Shown: positions 31,725 through 41,825 of the stretch, in pieces
Position numbering within the stretch: position 1 is the first letter of the stretch
Layout: each line of letters begins with the position of its first letter
From: Trichobilharzia szidati
Taxonomy: Eukaryota; Platyhelminthes; Trematoda; Strigeidida; Schistosomatidae
Assembly (NCBI GenBank): GCA_944472155.2
Contig: OX235277.1
Location: forward strand, 7,512,804 to 7,576,803
Length of the DNA stretch: 64,000 nt
Reading direction: 5' to 3'
Notes under the pieces: generated by a model
Databases searched by the model: none
Told to the model about the DNA's origin: nothing
Seen by the model: the letters and a program-made list of their open reading frames with translations, nothing else
Program-made: the position numbers and the translations under genes

Positions 31725-31875
31725 TCTCTCGTTGCCCATAGGGTCTATTGGATAACACTTGACAAATGTTTAAAACGACGGGTACTAGGATCGAGTCTCT
31801 AAGGAAACATAATCAGGCAGTGAGGAGTGTAGGTGTACCCACTTGAGGAGCCCCAATTAGGGTAATTCGAAACTG
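31725..31875 (+). repeat. Sm-alpha-like tRNA-derived repeat fragment
   Basis: The tRNA-like head reads TTGCCCATAGGGTCTATTGG, with GTACTAGGATCGAGTCTC as a B-box-like block. It then gives AATCAGGCAGTGAGGAG. It resembles the heads at 4480-4665 (minus) and 5945-6130 (plus). The hammerhead part is not clearly present. Confidence 0.45.
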
Positions 31876-32244
31876 AATTAAAAATGAATAACGTCAAAAA
31901 TCAGGGATAGTAGCCCTTCTTCCAGTCTGTCCAATGTACTCGCCAACACCTTAGATAACAGCATCTTAATAACAGAAGTTATAGGTGACGTCATCAAGTT
32001 ACTTATCCAGTTTGGACTGGCTAATAGTGCATGTGATGCTGTATATCGTTATGATCTTAGCGGCAGGGAGACATCTTCTCATTGCTCCTTTCATTCTCTT
32101 GTCGATATTTTGTCATACTACTTCTCCTGTGAATAGAGGACAAAAAATGAACATGGTCTTCTTTCCAACAGTTGGATGTTTCATTTTGTCATCGTTTTCT
32201 TTGACATAATTTTGGATAAATCCTTTTTGAAGTATTGATGTTGT
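31876..32244. other. Unassigned intron sequence
   Basis: No gene recognised. A 74-codon plus-strand frame at 31985-32209 shows no known motif and is treated as chance. Confidence 0.4.
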
Positions 32245-32249
32245 AGGGA

Positions 32250-32600
32250 TTTTGTTTGATTGCATGGAGGATTTCATCATGAGCTGACATCAGTTAGAGA
32301 GCCACTGGAAAACCTGAGAGTATTGGACAGCTGTTTCGTCCTAGTTTGGGACTCTTCTCAGTATGCACCCACCACCAGGGTTTGAACCCAGGACCTTCTG
32401 GTTACAAGGCGAGCTCGTAGACCATTCAGCCACTGAGACTTGATCCAATGGTTCTTGAATTCTAGCTTCAATCAATTAACGATATAGCGCGACCATTTTA
32501 CAATGTCTTCAGCGATGAGTTACTGCCTCATCTTTGACCTTCTATACTCTACTGGTCATGGCTTCCCACTAGAACCCCAGGTTAACTTCCTGAATAGGGC
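32250..32600 (-). repeat. Type 1 hammerhead SINE, minus copy (left arm of a pair)
   Basis: On the minus strand the full order is present: 5' region, A-box CAGTGGCTGAATGGTC, B-box CTGGGTTCAAACCCTG, GGTGGGTGCATACTGAG, AGAGTCCCAAACTAGGAC, GAAACAGCTGTCCAATACTC and the tail GTGGCTCTCTAACTGATG. Stem II (GTCC/GGAC), GAAAC and CTGTC are intact, but the first core box is changed to GAGAAGA. It is paired in inverted orientation with 32630-32770. Confidence 0.7.
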
Positions 32601-32629
32601 CAGTCGCTAGTGGGTTAGTGAGTTAGTCG

Positions 32630-32770
32630 CTAGTTGGTTCGAACCCCAGTGGGTGCGTACTACTGAGGAGTCCCAAACTAGAACGAAACAGCTGTCCAGT
32701 ACTCCAAGGTTTTCCAGTGGTTCTCTAACTGTTGCAGTTCATGATGAAATCCTCCATGAAATCCTTTTTG
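32630..32770 (+). repeat. Type 1 hammerhead SINE, plus copy with near-canonical ribozyme core
   Basis: 5'-truncated, beginning in the B-box (TTGGTTCGAACCCCAG). The ribozyme elements are at 32657-32702: stem I GTACTA/CAGTAC (five pairs plus one mismatch), CTGAGGA at 32663-32669 fitting the CUGANGA box, stem II GTCC/GAAC with one mismatch, GAAA at 32685-32688, a loop-less CAGCTG at 32689-32694 as stem III, and the expected cleavage position after C at 32696. This is the best hammerhead core in the window. Confidence 0.65.
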
Positions 32771-33078
32771 GAGACCTATATTCCCTTAAGCAATTCTCAA
32801 CAAAGGCTTATTATTCTATCACTTTATTGGGCCAACGCAGTTTCCTCGTACTGCAATACATTTCAAATGCGTTAATTTTATAATGTTTTCCAATACGATA
32901 TTGTAATTTCGGGTAGCTATCAGCTGATGGGGATCTGTTAAATAGAGTGATGATATCAGTTTATACTGCGAATTCTATCTTTCTTTCTCCTCATATCAAA
33001 ATTTATCAAGGTCCACCAAGTGTATGCGAAAAATGTGATTCTTGCTGTTCATAAATTTGAATTTTTTTTATGTTTCAG
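32771..33078. other. Unassigned intron sequence before exon C
   Basis: No repeat was recognised. It ends in a T-rich tract and the TTTCAG acceptor at 33078. Confidence 0.5.
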
Positions 33079-34141
33079 GAGATACCTTCATCATCGATTC
33101 AATATCTGGTACAGTCCAATTGCGAAACACTCAACCTCTTCTAACCAACCGCCAGCCAATTAAAAAACAATTGATAATACAAGCTTCAAAAATTGGCACC
33201 CTTTACGATTATTCGAAACATTTAAATCATAAAATTCGATTACTACTTAATCTGACAATCAGTAGTAGTGGTAGTAGCAGTAGCGATAACCAGCCAATAG
33301 AAACCTCTACAACTTCGGTGTCAGTTCACCCGAAAAGTAACAGTCGAATTTATCTGAGAAAGGCATTCACTAATGACTCATTTATTGTCTATTCAAATCA
33401 TACCTATGAATTTTATACTCCGGAATCTATGCCTCCAGGAACTCCTGTGCTACAGAACACAATAGTATACTGTGTCGATCCTTTTAACAATATCTCTGAA
33501 GCCAGCAACCATTTGGATAAGCGGTGTGAATTAAAACTAACTGAAATCGACCCTCCATCCCTGTTATCGAACAACAAAAATTTCTATCTATCACCCACTA
33601 AATTCTTATGTGACAGCTACTCGAACGAGGTATGCACAGGGTATACAATCTTGACAAATCATCCACTTGATCGTGAGCGGCAAGATCGACACATTTTCAC
33701 TCTGACAACATCATCAATTGATCGGGATCTCACCGTCTCAAAACCTGCCGAGAATTCAGTGAAAATTATACTTCATGTACAAGATGTGAATGACAATGCA
33801 CCAACCTTGAAAGAACCTTTCTATTCAACCAGTTTTTTAACACCACCAGTCAAAAGTATTATCAGCAGTAGAATGACTTTTAATCCCCCGTATTACATAA
33901 CCAATGTATCTATATCATATAAAGTACCACAAGGTTATGTAATTATTCAAATGAATGCAGAAGATAAAGATATTGGTGAGAATGCAAGGTTAAGTTATAC
34001 ACTACATTATATGCGGTCATTTCCAGAGACTGGTTATGAAGGCAACAGACAAAGATGGCAGGTTAAATCTTTTATCGTATTGAATTCCCATACGGGAGTT
34101 TTGAGTACAACAAGACAATTATTATTGAGTGATGTGGGAAG
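33079..34141 (+). CDS. Protocadherin-like protein, internal exon C
   Basis: 353 full codons plus split codons at both ends. It starts after TTTCAG (33078) in phase 1 and ends before GTGAGT (34142) in phase 2. It finishes the repeat begun in exon B (DTFIIDSISGTVQLRNTQPL ... LLLNLTIS). It holds one further repeat: YEFYTPESMPPGTPV, cysteine-containing inserts, HPLDRERQDRHIFTL and the linker DVNDNAP. It then opens the last repeat (VIIQMNAEDKDIGENARLSYTL ... FIVLNSHTGVLSTTRQLLLSDVG). LDRE, DxNDNxP and DxDxGxNA are the calcium-binding signatures of cadherins and all are present. The frame is open for 37 bp before the acceptor, but that part is intron. Confidence 0.9.
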
Positions 34142-34179
34142 GTGAGTTCATTCATGTGATATGTAATCTACCTTGTTTT

Positions 34180-34350
34180 TATGCATTCCTCTCCATTCCC
34201 CGTCCAGGGGATACTAGCCTCTCTCGCTCCATCCCCCTTCTTTACTGGGTGACCGAGCTTCAGGAGTGCGTCTTTCGGGGATCGATCACTGACCATGTGC
34301 ATCGCTGACGACAATTTCACTCATAAATCACCGACACACAAGCCCTAAGG
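34180..34350 (-). repeat. tRNA-derived SINE (type 2), degenerate
   Basis: Minus strand: CGGTGATTTATGAGTGAAAT in place of the A-box region, TCAGTGATCGATCCCCG as a B-box-like block and CACTCCTGAAGCTCGGTC. The order matches the type 2 SINE at 1556-1796 minus strand (TCGATCCCT, CACTCCTTTACCTCGCTC). It lies about 40 bp after the exon C donor. Confidence 0.5.
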
Positions 34351-35098
34351 TCCATAGCTTTACTTATAATATACGGAAACCGTTGTTTTCAGAGTGGCAT
34401 CCTGTTAGGACCTCTTCAACCTCTGTGATCAGGACACACTAACACTCATGCATTATTCATCCACAATACAGTTGAGGCCTACTCATTATGACTGCAGTGA
34501 AATAATGATCTCCTAAGCAACGGAAACTTATAACTCAGTTTGTACAGCTGCCTAATAGAATAATTCGAAGGTAACTGGCCCGATTCCTTCCGTTACTTAG
34601 ATTTCTCTTCGGCCGTTAAATGTCACACACATTAAATCAATCGTTGATATAAATTACAAAAGCCAAGAAATTAATTCGTGCGTAGACCATATCAATAAAT
34701 ACTAGCTAGTCCCGAAATTCACCATCACCAGGAAGACAGTACAAATTCGTCTCCAGCACTTATTCACAGCCGTGAAAACGGTTCAGATAGACCGGTTTAA
34801 AGCTGCTTTATGGATAATATTTGAATTACATAATTTTTTCTAAAACCTATTGTGAAACAAAATAGCTTACGGCGAAATTATAAGTTATGTAACTGAAAAT
34901 AAAAATCTTTTTCGGAGTGTTAGACAAACCTGTAATATTAGATAGGAGAAATTAGGTAACAGAAGATCATATTTTATGCAAACTGATAGCCTTGATGCCT
35001 AGGGATGGTAGGAATACAACAGTCCAATAATGCTGGAAGGAGAAACTATCAACCGTAGCATTTTCTTTATGCGAATGATTATTGCTGATCAATATATG
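34351..35098. other. Unassigned intron sequence
   Basis: About 750 bp with no recognised exon or repeat. Confidence 0.4.
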
Positions 35099-36285
35099 TA
35101 TTTGTGATATCGATATCATAGAGAAGATTTGTAGCTCAGGTGGATGATTTTGATGTGGCTATGTTCTCTGAGCTGGATAGTTGATTTGCGAAGCTTTCAT
35201 CACCCTACTAGGTGACATCTTCCTTCAGCGCATACTTCAATTTGAAGTGAGCTTTTAGATTTCTCCAAGAGTTTATTAATCACCTCTCCTGGTGACTTTG
35301 GATGTGATTGGTTGCTTTTGTATGTTTTCACAACTTCTAGGTTGCTTGTGTTGTCACTCATTGTTTCTTTGACTTGAACTTTGACTCTGTGTGTATTAGG
35401 TTTCTTTCTTATCGGTTGATAAATTTTGTCAATCTCTATGTGTCTATTGATGGATGATTCACTGGAGTACCAGGCAGGCTTCTAAAAATTCTCTAGCATT
35501 CTTGTTGTTTCCTCTGTCTAATATTTGAACGTTGTCTCAGTCGAATTGATGTCCGTGGTTGTCTGTATGTAGTGATATGAGGGAGTGGGTGTCATGTCTT
35601 TTGACAGCTAGCTTATGTTAGTGGATACAAAGACGAAGGGGACGTCCACTTTGGCCAATTTAGTGTTTTCGCAGTTGATACAATTTATTTTGTAGATGAT
35701 GTTGGTTTTATCTTCCTTCGCTGTTGAATCTTTTAGTTGACATAGAATTGAGTGAAGTGACTTTGTTGGTTTGTGTACGACGTCAATTCCTAAAGGTTTG
35801 AAGAGTCCTGTAGTGATTTCTGAGATATCCTTTATATAGGGCGATTTTCTTTGTGTTTTCCTTGGGGGCTCCAGTGAATTCCACGGGCATCAATTCGATT
35901 GGGACAATGTTAAAATATTAGACAGAGGAAACAACAAGAATGCCAGAGAATTTTTAGAAGCCTGCCTGGTACTCCAGTGAATCATCCATCAATAGACACA
36001 TAGAGATTGACAAAATTTATCAACCGATAAGAAAGAAACCTAATACACACAGAGTCAAAGTTCAAGTCAAAGAAACAATGAGTGACAACACAAGCAACCT
36101 AGAAGTTGTGAAAACATACAAAAGCAACCAATCACATCCAAAGTCACCAGGAGAGGTGATTAATAAACTCTTGGAGAAATCTAAAAGCTCACTTCAAATT
36201 GAAGTATGCGCTGAAGGAAGATGTCGCCTAGTAAGGTGGTGAAAGCTTCGCAAATTAAGTATGCAGCTCAGAGTATTTGTGATAT
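35099..36285. mobile_element. PLE-B subfamily fold-back with target-site duplication
   Basis: The element 35111-36273 lies between identical 12-bp repeats TATTTGTGATAT (35099-35110 and 36274-36285). Left part (to about 35880): minus strand, from the terminal repeat (GCGAAGCTTTCATCACC) through EFLEACLVLQ-type endonuclease sequence to ITTGLFKPLGIDVVHKPTKSLHSILCQLKDS. Right part (from about 35881): plus strand, GHQFDWDNVKILDRGNNKNAREFLEACLVLQ-like and the 3' untranslated region, ending in the same terminal repeat. Both outer ends are 3' ends; both halves lack the reverse transcriptase. Confidence 0.85.
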
Positions 36286-36294
36286 GTCCACTTG

Positions 36295-36620
36295 ATCAAA
36301 GGAGTTCATCACCAGCTGCCATCGGCTAGATAACCATTGGAAACTACTGGGGGAATTAAGGAAAGTTGGATGTTTCGCCGTATTTCAGGACTACTCAGTA
36401 GTACACATCCACCACCACTATTAGATCGCGGGACCTTCCAGTTAGGAAGTGAGCCTATAGACCATAAGGCCAACGGGACTCGATCATATCGGCAGTCCAT
36501 GACCTCAAAATTCAGCTAATTTACGATATAGCGTGACAACCATTCACTGTCATCCATGACGATTATTTGTCTTCACACTCAACCTGACGTGCCTCGCTGG
36601 GTCTGAATCCTCACCAGAAC
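36295..36620 (-). repeat. Type 1 hammerhead SINE, minus copy
   Basis: The minus strand has the A-box region GTTGGCCTTATGGTCTATAG, a B-box remnant (GGTCCCGCGATCTAAT), GTGTACTACTGAGTAGTCC (core variant CTGAGTA, stem I strand GTACTA) and GGCGAAACATCC. It then continues with CCAATGGTTATCTAGCCGATG. One position of the first core box is mutated (third from the end, G to T). It is inverted relative to 36640-37030. Confidence 0.6.
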
Positions 36621-36639
36621 CCACCTAAGTACCCACCTG

Positions 36640-37030
36640 AGTGATATTCAAGTGTTGGATTGCAGGAATTAATTGGTTACAGGATTTAGTCATGAGAAGT
36701 CGTGACCAGTGGCGTTCAGCAGGTCAGGTGTGACGACAGATACAATCCACGGATGACACTGGCTGGTGGTTGCGTAATATCATGACTTTGAAAAAGTTGG
36801 AATTCATGGGCTTGCCTTTGGGTCGGGTCCCAGTAGCTGATGAATGATCTACGAGCTCGCCTTGTAACCGGAATTTCCTGAGCCCGAAGCAGGGCAGTTT
36901 GTGTGCACTGATGAGGAGTCCCAACTTAGTCCTGTATTCAAGTGTGGGTTTTCCAGGGGTTCTCCAAACCTATGTCAGCTCATAATGGAATCCTATGAAT
37001 AATCAGATCCCTGAAAACCATTTGAGATTT
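36640..37030 (+). repeat. Type 1 hammerhead SINE, plus copy
   Basis: Plus strand: a 5' region with AGTCATGAGAAGTCGTGACC, the A-box CAGTAGCTGATGAATGATCT, GAGCTCGCCTTGTAACCGGA, and GTGCACTGATGAGGAGTCCC, which keeps CTGATGA but loses the following GAAA. The tail is GGTTCTCCAAACCTATGTCAG. It forms an inverted pair with the preceding copy. Confidence 0.6.
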
Positions 37031-37389
37031 GTTAAAGTTGGCTTTTGTGAATTTCGATGATGAATTTATCAATTCTTCAAAAATGAAGGTGGCAAATTAC
37101 ACCATAAGGTTTCGGCTCTGTCTCCACCACTTAACTGAGTGATAATAATAGCTTCATCCCAAACAGTACCTCAGTTGAACATATAGAATTTCAGCATTTA
37201 GTACGGTATTAAATATAATTTCCTCGTTATAGGTATATTAACGGAAACGGGGCATTTACGAGGATAATACTGTTCAAAAAGAATGATAATGTTGAATTAA
37301 GTTAAGTGGGAATATTAGCAACAGTATAATAATGAAAGAATGAACAAAAAAGACCATTTACTTAGTGTTTACCAATAAAGTACTAGAGT
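37031..37389. other. Unassigned intron sequence
   Basis: No recognised feature. Confidence 0.4.
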
Positions 37390-38535
37390 ATTAGAGAAGA
37401 TTTGTAGCTCAGGTGGATGATTTCCAATTAATAGTGTTCTCTGAGCTGGTTGGTTTAGTTGCGGAGCTTTCGTCGTCCTTATGGACAACATCTTTAGCGC
37501 AACTTTTAGCATAAAGTGAACTGATTTAAATTTTCTATGAGTGATAGAATTGCTTCTCCCGGTAACCATCTTTACATTCATATTGATCATTTTCTATTGA
37601 CCTAGATTTTAAACTGATTTACTTTTTATTAGTTGGTATATTTCGTCTATATTAACGTGTTTATTAATTGCATTTTCGTTTGAGTACCAGGCTTCTAAGA
37701 ATTCCCTGGCACTTTTGGTGTTTCCTCTGTCTAAGATTTCGACATTATCCCAATCAAACTGATGACCATAATGGTCTATATGCATTGATACTAAAGAACA
37801 CATATCATGTCTTTTCACGGCTGATTTGTGTTCCTGGATTCTGATTCGCAGGGGAGGCCCACTTTGGCCGATGTAATACTTGTTGCAGTTCATACAATTT
37901 ATTTTGTAAATGGTATTAATTTTATCTCTTTTCCCTGTTGGATATTTAGGTTGGCATAATATCGAATTAAGTGATTTGACTGGCTTGTGTGCTATATCTA
38001 CATCTAACGGTTTCGGTATTCTAGCTGTTATTTCAGAGATATTCCTCATACATGGTAGAATGAAATTTCTTGTGGTCTTTGATGATGGTTTCTTGTTGGT
38101 GTTTTGATTCGACTTTAAACACTTTTTGATGAAATTTTGTGGGTAACCATTCTTTTTGAAGACAATTTGTAGGTATTTTTCTTCAATTCTTTGCAACTCC
38201 AGAGTGCTACAATGTGTTTGAACTCTTTTAAACAATGTCTGCACACAGTTTCTTTTGTGAGTAATTGGATTATTGCTAGTATAGTTGAGTATTATTATTA
38301 TGGTCATCAATTTGACTAGGATAATGTCGAAATTTTAGACAGAGGAAACACTAAAAGTGCAGTCAGGGAATTCCTAGAAGCCTGGTACTCAAATGAAAAT
38401 GCAATTAACAAACACGTTAATGTATACGAAATATACCAACTAATAAAAAGAAGGTCATGTGACCAGAAAGTTTAAAATCCAAGTCAATAGAAAATGGTCA
38501 ATACAAATGTAAAGATGGTTAGCAGGAGACGCTGC
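37390..38535. mobile_element. PLE-B fold-back insertion
   Basis: Left part (37390 to about 38298): minus strand with terminal repeat and endonuclease-linker coding. Right part (about 38299-38535): plus-strand GHQFDxDNVEILDRGNTKSAVREFLEAWYSNENAINKHVN region plus 3' untranslated sequence, ending in GGTTAGCAGGAGACGCTGCT. The right terminal repeat is truncated. The junction between halves falls within an ATTATTATT run near 38290-38300. No clear target-site duplication was found. Confidence 0.75.
37609..38310 (-). pseudogene. PLE-B GIY-YIG endonuclease, 5'-truncated open frame
   Basis: A 233-codon frame. The first few residues come from the inverted junction. Then it reads LNYTSNNPITHKRNCVQTLFKRVQTHC (C-terminal part of the reverse transcriptase region), the linker RNFILPCMRNISEITARIPKPLDVDIAHKP, and a GIY-YIG domain: IYKINCMNCNKYYIGQSGPPLRIRIQEHKSAVKR, with the C-x2-C pair and YIG, ending in NVEILDRGNTKSAREFLEAWYSNENAI (candidate catalytic glutamate in EAWY). 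The domain looks intact, unlike the reverse transcriptase, which is missing. It can be read as a complete endonuclease module without a polymerase. Confidence 0.8.
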
Positions 38536-38594
38536 TGCTGCTATTCCCACCTGATGAGTTTCAAGGGGAGAGAATTGTGTGTTGGAAGAATGCT

Positions 38595-39235
38595 CAGGTT
38601 ACGCCTGAAAAGATAATATTCTCAGCAGTATTAAAGGGACTGTTTTTGGAGACGCCCCACTCGGCCTTCTGACAGATTTCAGTACCCTTCACAGTGTAAC
38701 AATGTCTTTCTGAAGTAGCCCTTGAGGGATCAAGAAGGAGGGCGGTCGGTGGACAATAAAGAAGGGTAGATAGAATACATGAATTAACAAATTGTAAGCG
38801 TATGAACTGGATGATTCCAGATTGTCTTAACTTCCTCCCGTGGAATACAGAAGGAAATATCTTTCTAGAAACTGACATGAAGTGGAAAGACCAGGGAAGA
38901 CATTATCGAAGGTATTCAACATCTGATCTTATTTCGTCTTCAATGCTATTTATGAAAGTAGAATCATGGGGAAGAACCATTTCGTATAAGTTGCACTTTT
39001 GTCTCACATTTGATGGGATTTCCTTTAAGAACATTTGACAAAGACCACTGACTAATATCTAATAAAGGGTCATTCATTTTGGAACTATCTTACTGAGAAG
39101 TAGCGGGCATATAAACAGTCACGTCATCTGTATAATAATTATGTGTGAAGAAAGAAAACAGAAAAGGAGAAAGAACAGCACCTTAAGCGAGGAATGCCAG
39201 CTGGAATAAGTGAAGAATGCAGTAGAGGACTTTCC
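38595..39235 (-). pseudogene. CR1-clade reverse transcriptase fragment, decayed
   Basis: Minus strand: GAVLSPFLFSFFTHNYYTDDVTVYMPATSQ (motifs B and C remnants), then SQWSLSNVLKGNPIKCE, a PREEVKTIWNHPVHTLTIC piece, FVNSCILSTLLYCPP and TALLLDPS near 38750. These correspond to GVPQGALLSPFLFSFFLHDLP, LKLNPSKCQ and FVNSCIPPIPLYCSP of the copy at 16574. Stops and frameshifts are frequent. Confidence 0.65.
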
Positions 39236-39985
39236 ATTATCATATAATGCACTGTACATCTACTGTGATCGCTTTGTTCACCTGATCAATACATTTCACG
39301 ACTTGACAGCTTCAGTGAATACTCTCTGAGTATCATTCACGCATACAATTAAATCCAGAATAAGCATTTCGATCTACTTGAGACTCTTCATCTTGATAAA
39401 TTCGCATCTTTGGTGAACGATGGTCTTTCCACAGAGACTCTAACCCATCATTGATCATTCCAAACGTCGACGTGTTGTTCATTAGACTACTTCTCATGTA
39501 ACAGACATCAGCTAGTGTTCGACTAAGTATATCTGCATATCCCATGAATTGTTTTGTAATCGTTAGAAACGCTCATTCAACATTTGTATGTCGACAGTTA
39601 CTTAATACGCTTCGGTGATTTCTCGAGTTATTAATGATATCACGTGAGTGATAACGTTCAGTAGGATATTCTTTTGTTCATTAGGATATTAAATGATTCT
39701 TTTTCCCTGTAACACGTGCATTAGTTATAGTTTCTTTCGCAAAAAGCTAAACAAACAGATGAATTTTTGTTCGAAGAAATGTTTTTGAAATAAATGAGCG
39801 ATAAATAAGTGTCTGCAGGTAGTAAGAATAATTAATTATTTTTTTGAGTGCTTTTTTTTCCTGAAGTTTGAAGATTCTATAGCGACGATTGATTTCTTCC
39901 ACAGTAGGGTAGCTAGCCACACGCCTAACCTTCATTCTTCTCCTGGGATAAGTGGCGACTAGAAAACTAACAAACTAGCAGACTA
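39236..39985. other. Unassigned intron sequence
   Basis: No exon recognised. About 39420-39510, minus strand, has a short tRNA-like stretch resembling the Sm-alpha-like heads (AATGAACAACACGTCGACGT). The rest is AT-rich with no match. Confidence 0.35.
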
Positions 39986-39988
39986 GGT

Positions 39989-40235
39989 TGGTGCGTCGGT
40001 GGCACAGCGGACAGGGCGCTCGCGGACTATGCACGTGGTTCGGGGTTCGATCCCCGGCCATAGACACACTACTTTACCTCGCTCAGTCAATAATAAAGCT
40101 ATTAAAGAGGAAAGGTTGAGCATGAGGCTAGCAACCCCATCCTGTAAAAATTACCACCACTGCTACAGAAACTTGAAGCTAGAGGCATGAAGCCCTATGC
40201 TCCACTGGGAACGTGAAGGATTAAAAGAATCAGAC
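39989..40235 (+). repeat. tRNA-derived SINE (type 2), best copy
   Basis: The tRNA-like head has an A-box at 39998-40010 (GGTGGCACAGCGG) and a B-box at 40043-40055 (GGGTTCGATCCCC). The unrelated body (GCATGAGGCTAGCAACCCCA) and the tail GCCCTATGCTCCACTGGGAA follow, ending in GAAGGATTAAAAGA. The boxes fit Pol III promoters. Repetition of the whole unit three more times in this window argues against a true tRNA gene. Confidence 0.75.
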
Positions 40236-40361
40236 TAGGTTGTGAGTGGGTTAGAAACTTGATACACGCGTCACCGGAAGAATGTCCAAAAAGCCGAAAA
40301 ATTTATCAACAGCTGACCTTGGCAACTCCATAGTGAAGATAGGACTGCCGGCCAGAAATAT

Positions 40362-40443
40362 AAGTATAAAACGTAGGCACTGTGGTAGAGTATAACTCCA
40401 CTAGGGATTAGATTTTATTTTGATAAATCACACAGTCTTGTAC
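40362..40443 (-). mobile_element. PLE-A terminal-repeat fragment
   Basis: Minus-strand outer end of the PLE-A terminal repeat (AGTATAAAACGTAGGCACTG, then GATTTTATTTTGATAAATCA). It is cut off at about 40443, where an RTE fragment begins. Confidence 0.65.
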
Positions 40444-40770
40444 AGAAACGAGTAACTCTGGGAACGGACCGATCAATAATATATTGCTGAACAAAAATTC
40501 AGAAAAATATGGAGATGGATGGGACACACAGAGAGGAAGATCATCGGGTAATATCTCGCTGCAGTTCATCACTGGAGTGGAACCCGAATGGGAAACGACT
40601 AGCTGGGAGTAGTTCCGAGAGTGACGTCGCGGAGATTGTATGAGGATGAAATGAGACGCTATCGGCAATGTTAGCACTAGCTAAAGAGAACTACAGAGTA
40701 AAAGACGAAATGGCGACTTGTTATCGAAGGTCTATGCCCCAGTGGGAACTCAAGGGAAGAATAATAATTT
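40444..40770 (+). pseudogene. RTE-clade element, 3' end fragment
   Basis: Plus strand: KIWRWMGHTERKIIG (for RRKWRWIEHLLRRP), GVEPEWETTSWE (for LEPEREAAS), then the 3' untranslated region with CTATGCCCCAGTGGGAACTC and an (AAT)n tail at about 40760. Confidence 0.6.
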
Positions 40771-41034
40771 TATATTGTAATTAGAATGACACACATCAGA
40801 ACTATTTCATCTTAAACTTCATGAGGATAAAACTGAGGATTTGCTTTCAGATATCTAAGACACTTGTTCATAGGATATGACGACTCTCCAGTCAGTTACT
40901 TGTACAGCGTTGAAATATCTTAGTCAAGTAGAAGACAAAAGTTTAGTTTTCCTTCATATACTAACCGACTAAGTGGTTTTCAGTGTAGAACTTCACACAG
41001 AACAGCACCAAATGCAGAAATGTGAGAGATAAAG
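40771..41034. other. Unassigned intron sequence
   Basis: Short interval, nothing recognised. Confidence 0.4.
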
Positions 41035-41825
41035 AATAGGGGAAGAAGAAGCATCAAAGATAGGACTTCAGGTGAACATAGATAAAACAGAGGTGATGAA
41101 GATTCCTGGGCAACACCACCAACGGCAACAACAACAACAGACAACAATCAGCATAAATGGGAGGAACCTGAAAGAAACAACCTCTCTTACCTACCTGGGA
41201 AGCATCGTTTCAACTATAGGCGGCCGGAAATGACGAGGATATCAAAGCAAGAATCGGAAAAGCAAGACAGGCTTTCACTACTCTCAAGTCTGTGTGGAGG
41301 TCAACAGTACTCAGCATGAAAAATAAGATCCGGATTTTCAACTGCAATGTGAAGTCAGTGCTACTCGCTATATGGATCAGAGACGTGGCCAGCGCGTCAT
41401 GAAGAGCATCTCAAACAAACTACAGACCTTCATCAATCAACAACTGTCTTCCCTCATTACTCAAGATCAGATGGCCAGAAAAGATCAGCAACAGAGATCT
41501 CTGGGAGCAAACCAACACAGCAGGAACCGATTGTGCAACAAATGAGCACCAAGAAATGGAGGTGGAGTGACCATACTCTAAGGAAACCATCAAGTGACAT
41601 AACTAGACAAGCCATCGCTCGAGTGGAACCCGAAAGGGAAGCGGCGAGTTGGTCGTCAGTGCGAGGGTGGGTGACTTTGAGGAGGTCATGTGAGGAGGAG
41701 ATGAAAACGTGTGGCCAGACTTGGAGCCAGGTGGAAACTATAGCAGAGTACCGAACGCAATGGAGACGTACAGCTGAAGCCCTACGTTCCTCTAGGAATT
41801 AAAGGAAACAATAATAATAATAAAG
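41035..41825 (+). pseudogene. RTE-clade (SR2-like) element, 3' portion
   Basis: Plus strand, from EEASKIGLQVNIDKTEVMKIPGQHH through a glutamine-rich stretch, INGRNLKETTSLTYLGSIVS, RIGKARQAFTTLKSVWRSTVLSMKNKIRIFNCNVKSVLLAIWIRD, to QQMSTKKWRWSDHTLRKPSSDITRQAIARVEPEREAASWSSVRG and the 3' tail TCTAGGAATTAAAGGAAACA with (AAT)n. Two or more frameshifts break it. It is one of the younger RTE copies by similarity to 20425-21125. Confidence 0.75.

Noticed and set aside
31985..32209. Hydrophobic 74-codon frame as a small membrane protein
   Set aside because: Low-complexity AT-rich intron, no conservation clue, no splice or promoter signal.
33042..33078. In-frame ATG upstream of exon C (MLFINLNFFYVS)
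   Set aside because: It overlaps the pyrimidine tract and acceptor; phase continuity with exon B explains the frame fully.
39989..40062. tRNA-like sequence with good A and B boxes, possible tRNA gene
   Set aside because: The same unit with an unrelated body and tail occurs at least four times, so it is the head of a SINE; I could not form a convincing anticodon arm.
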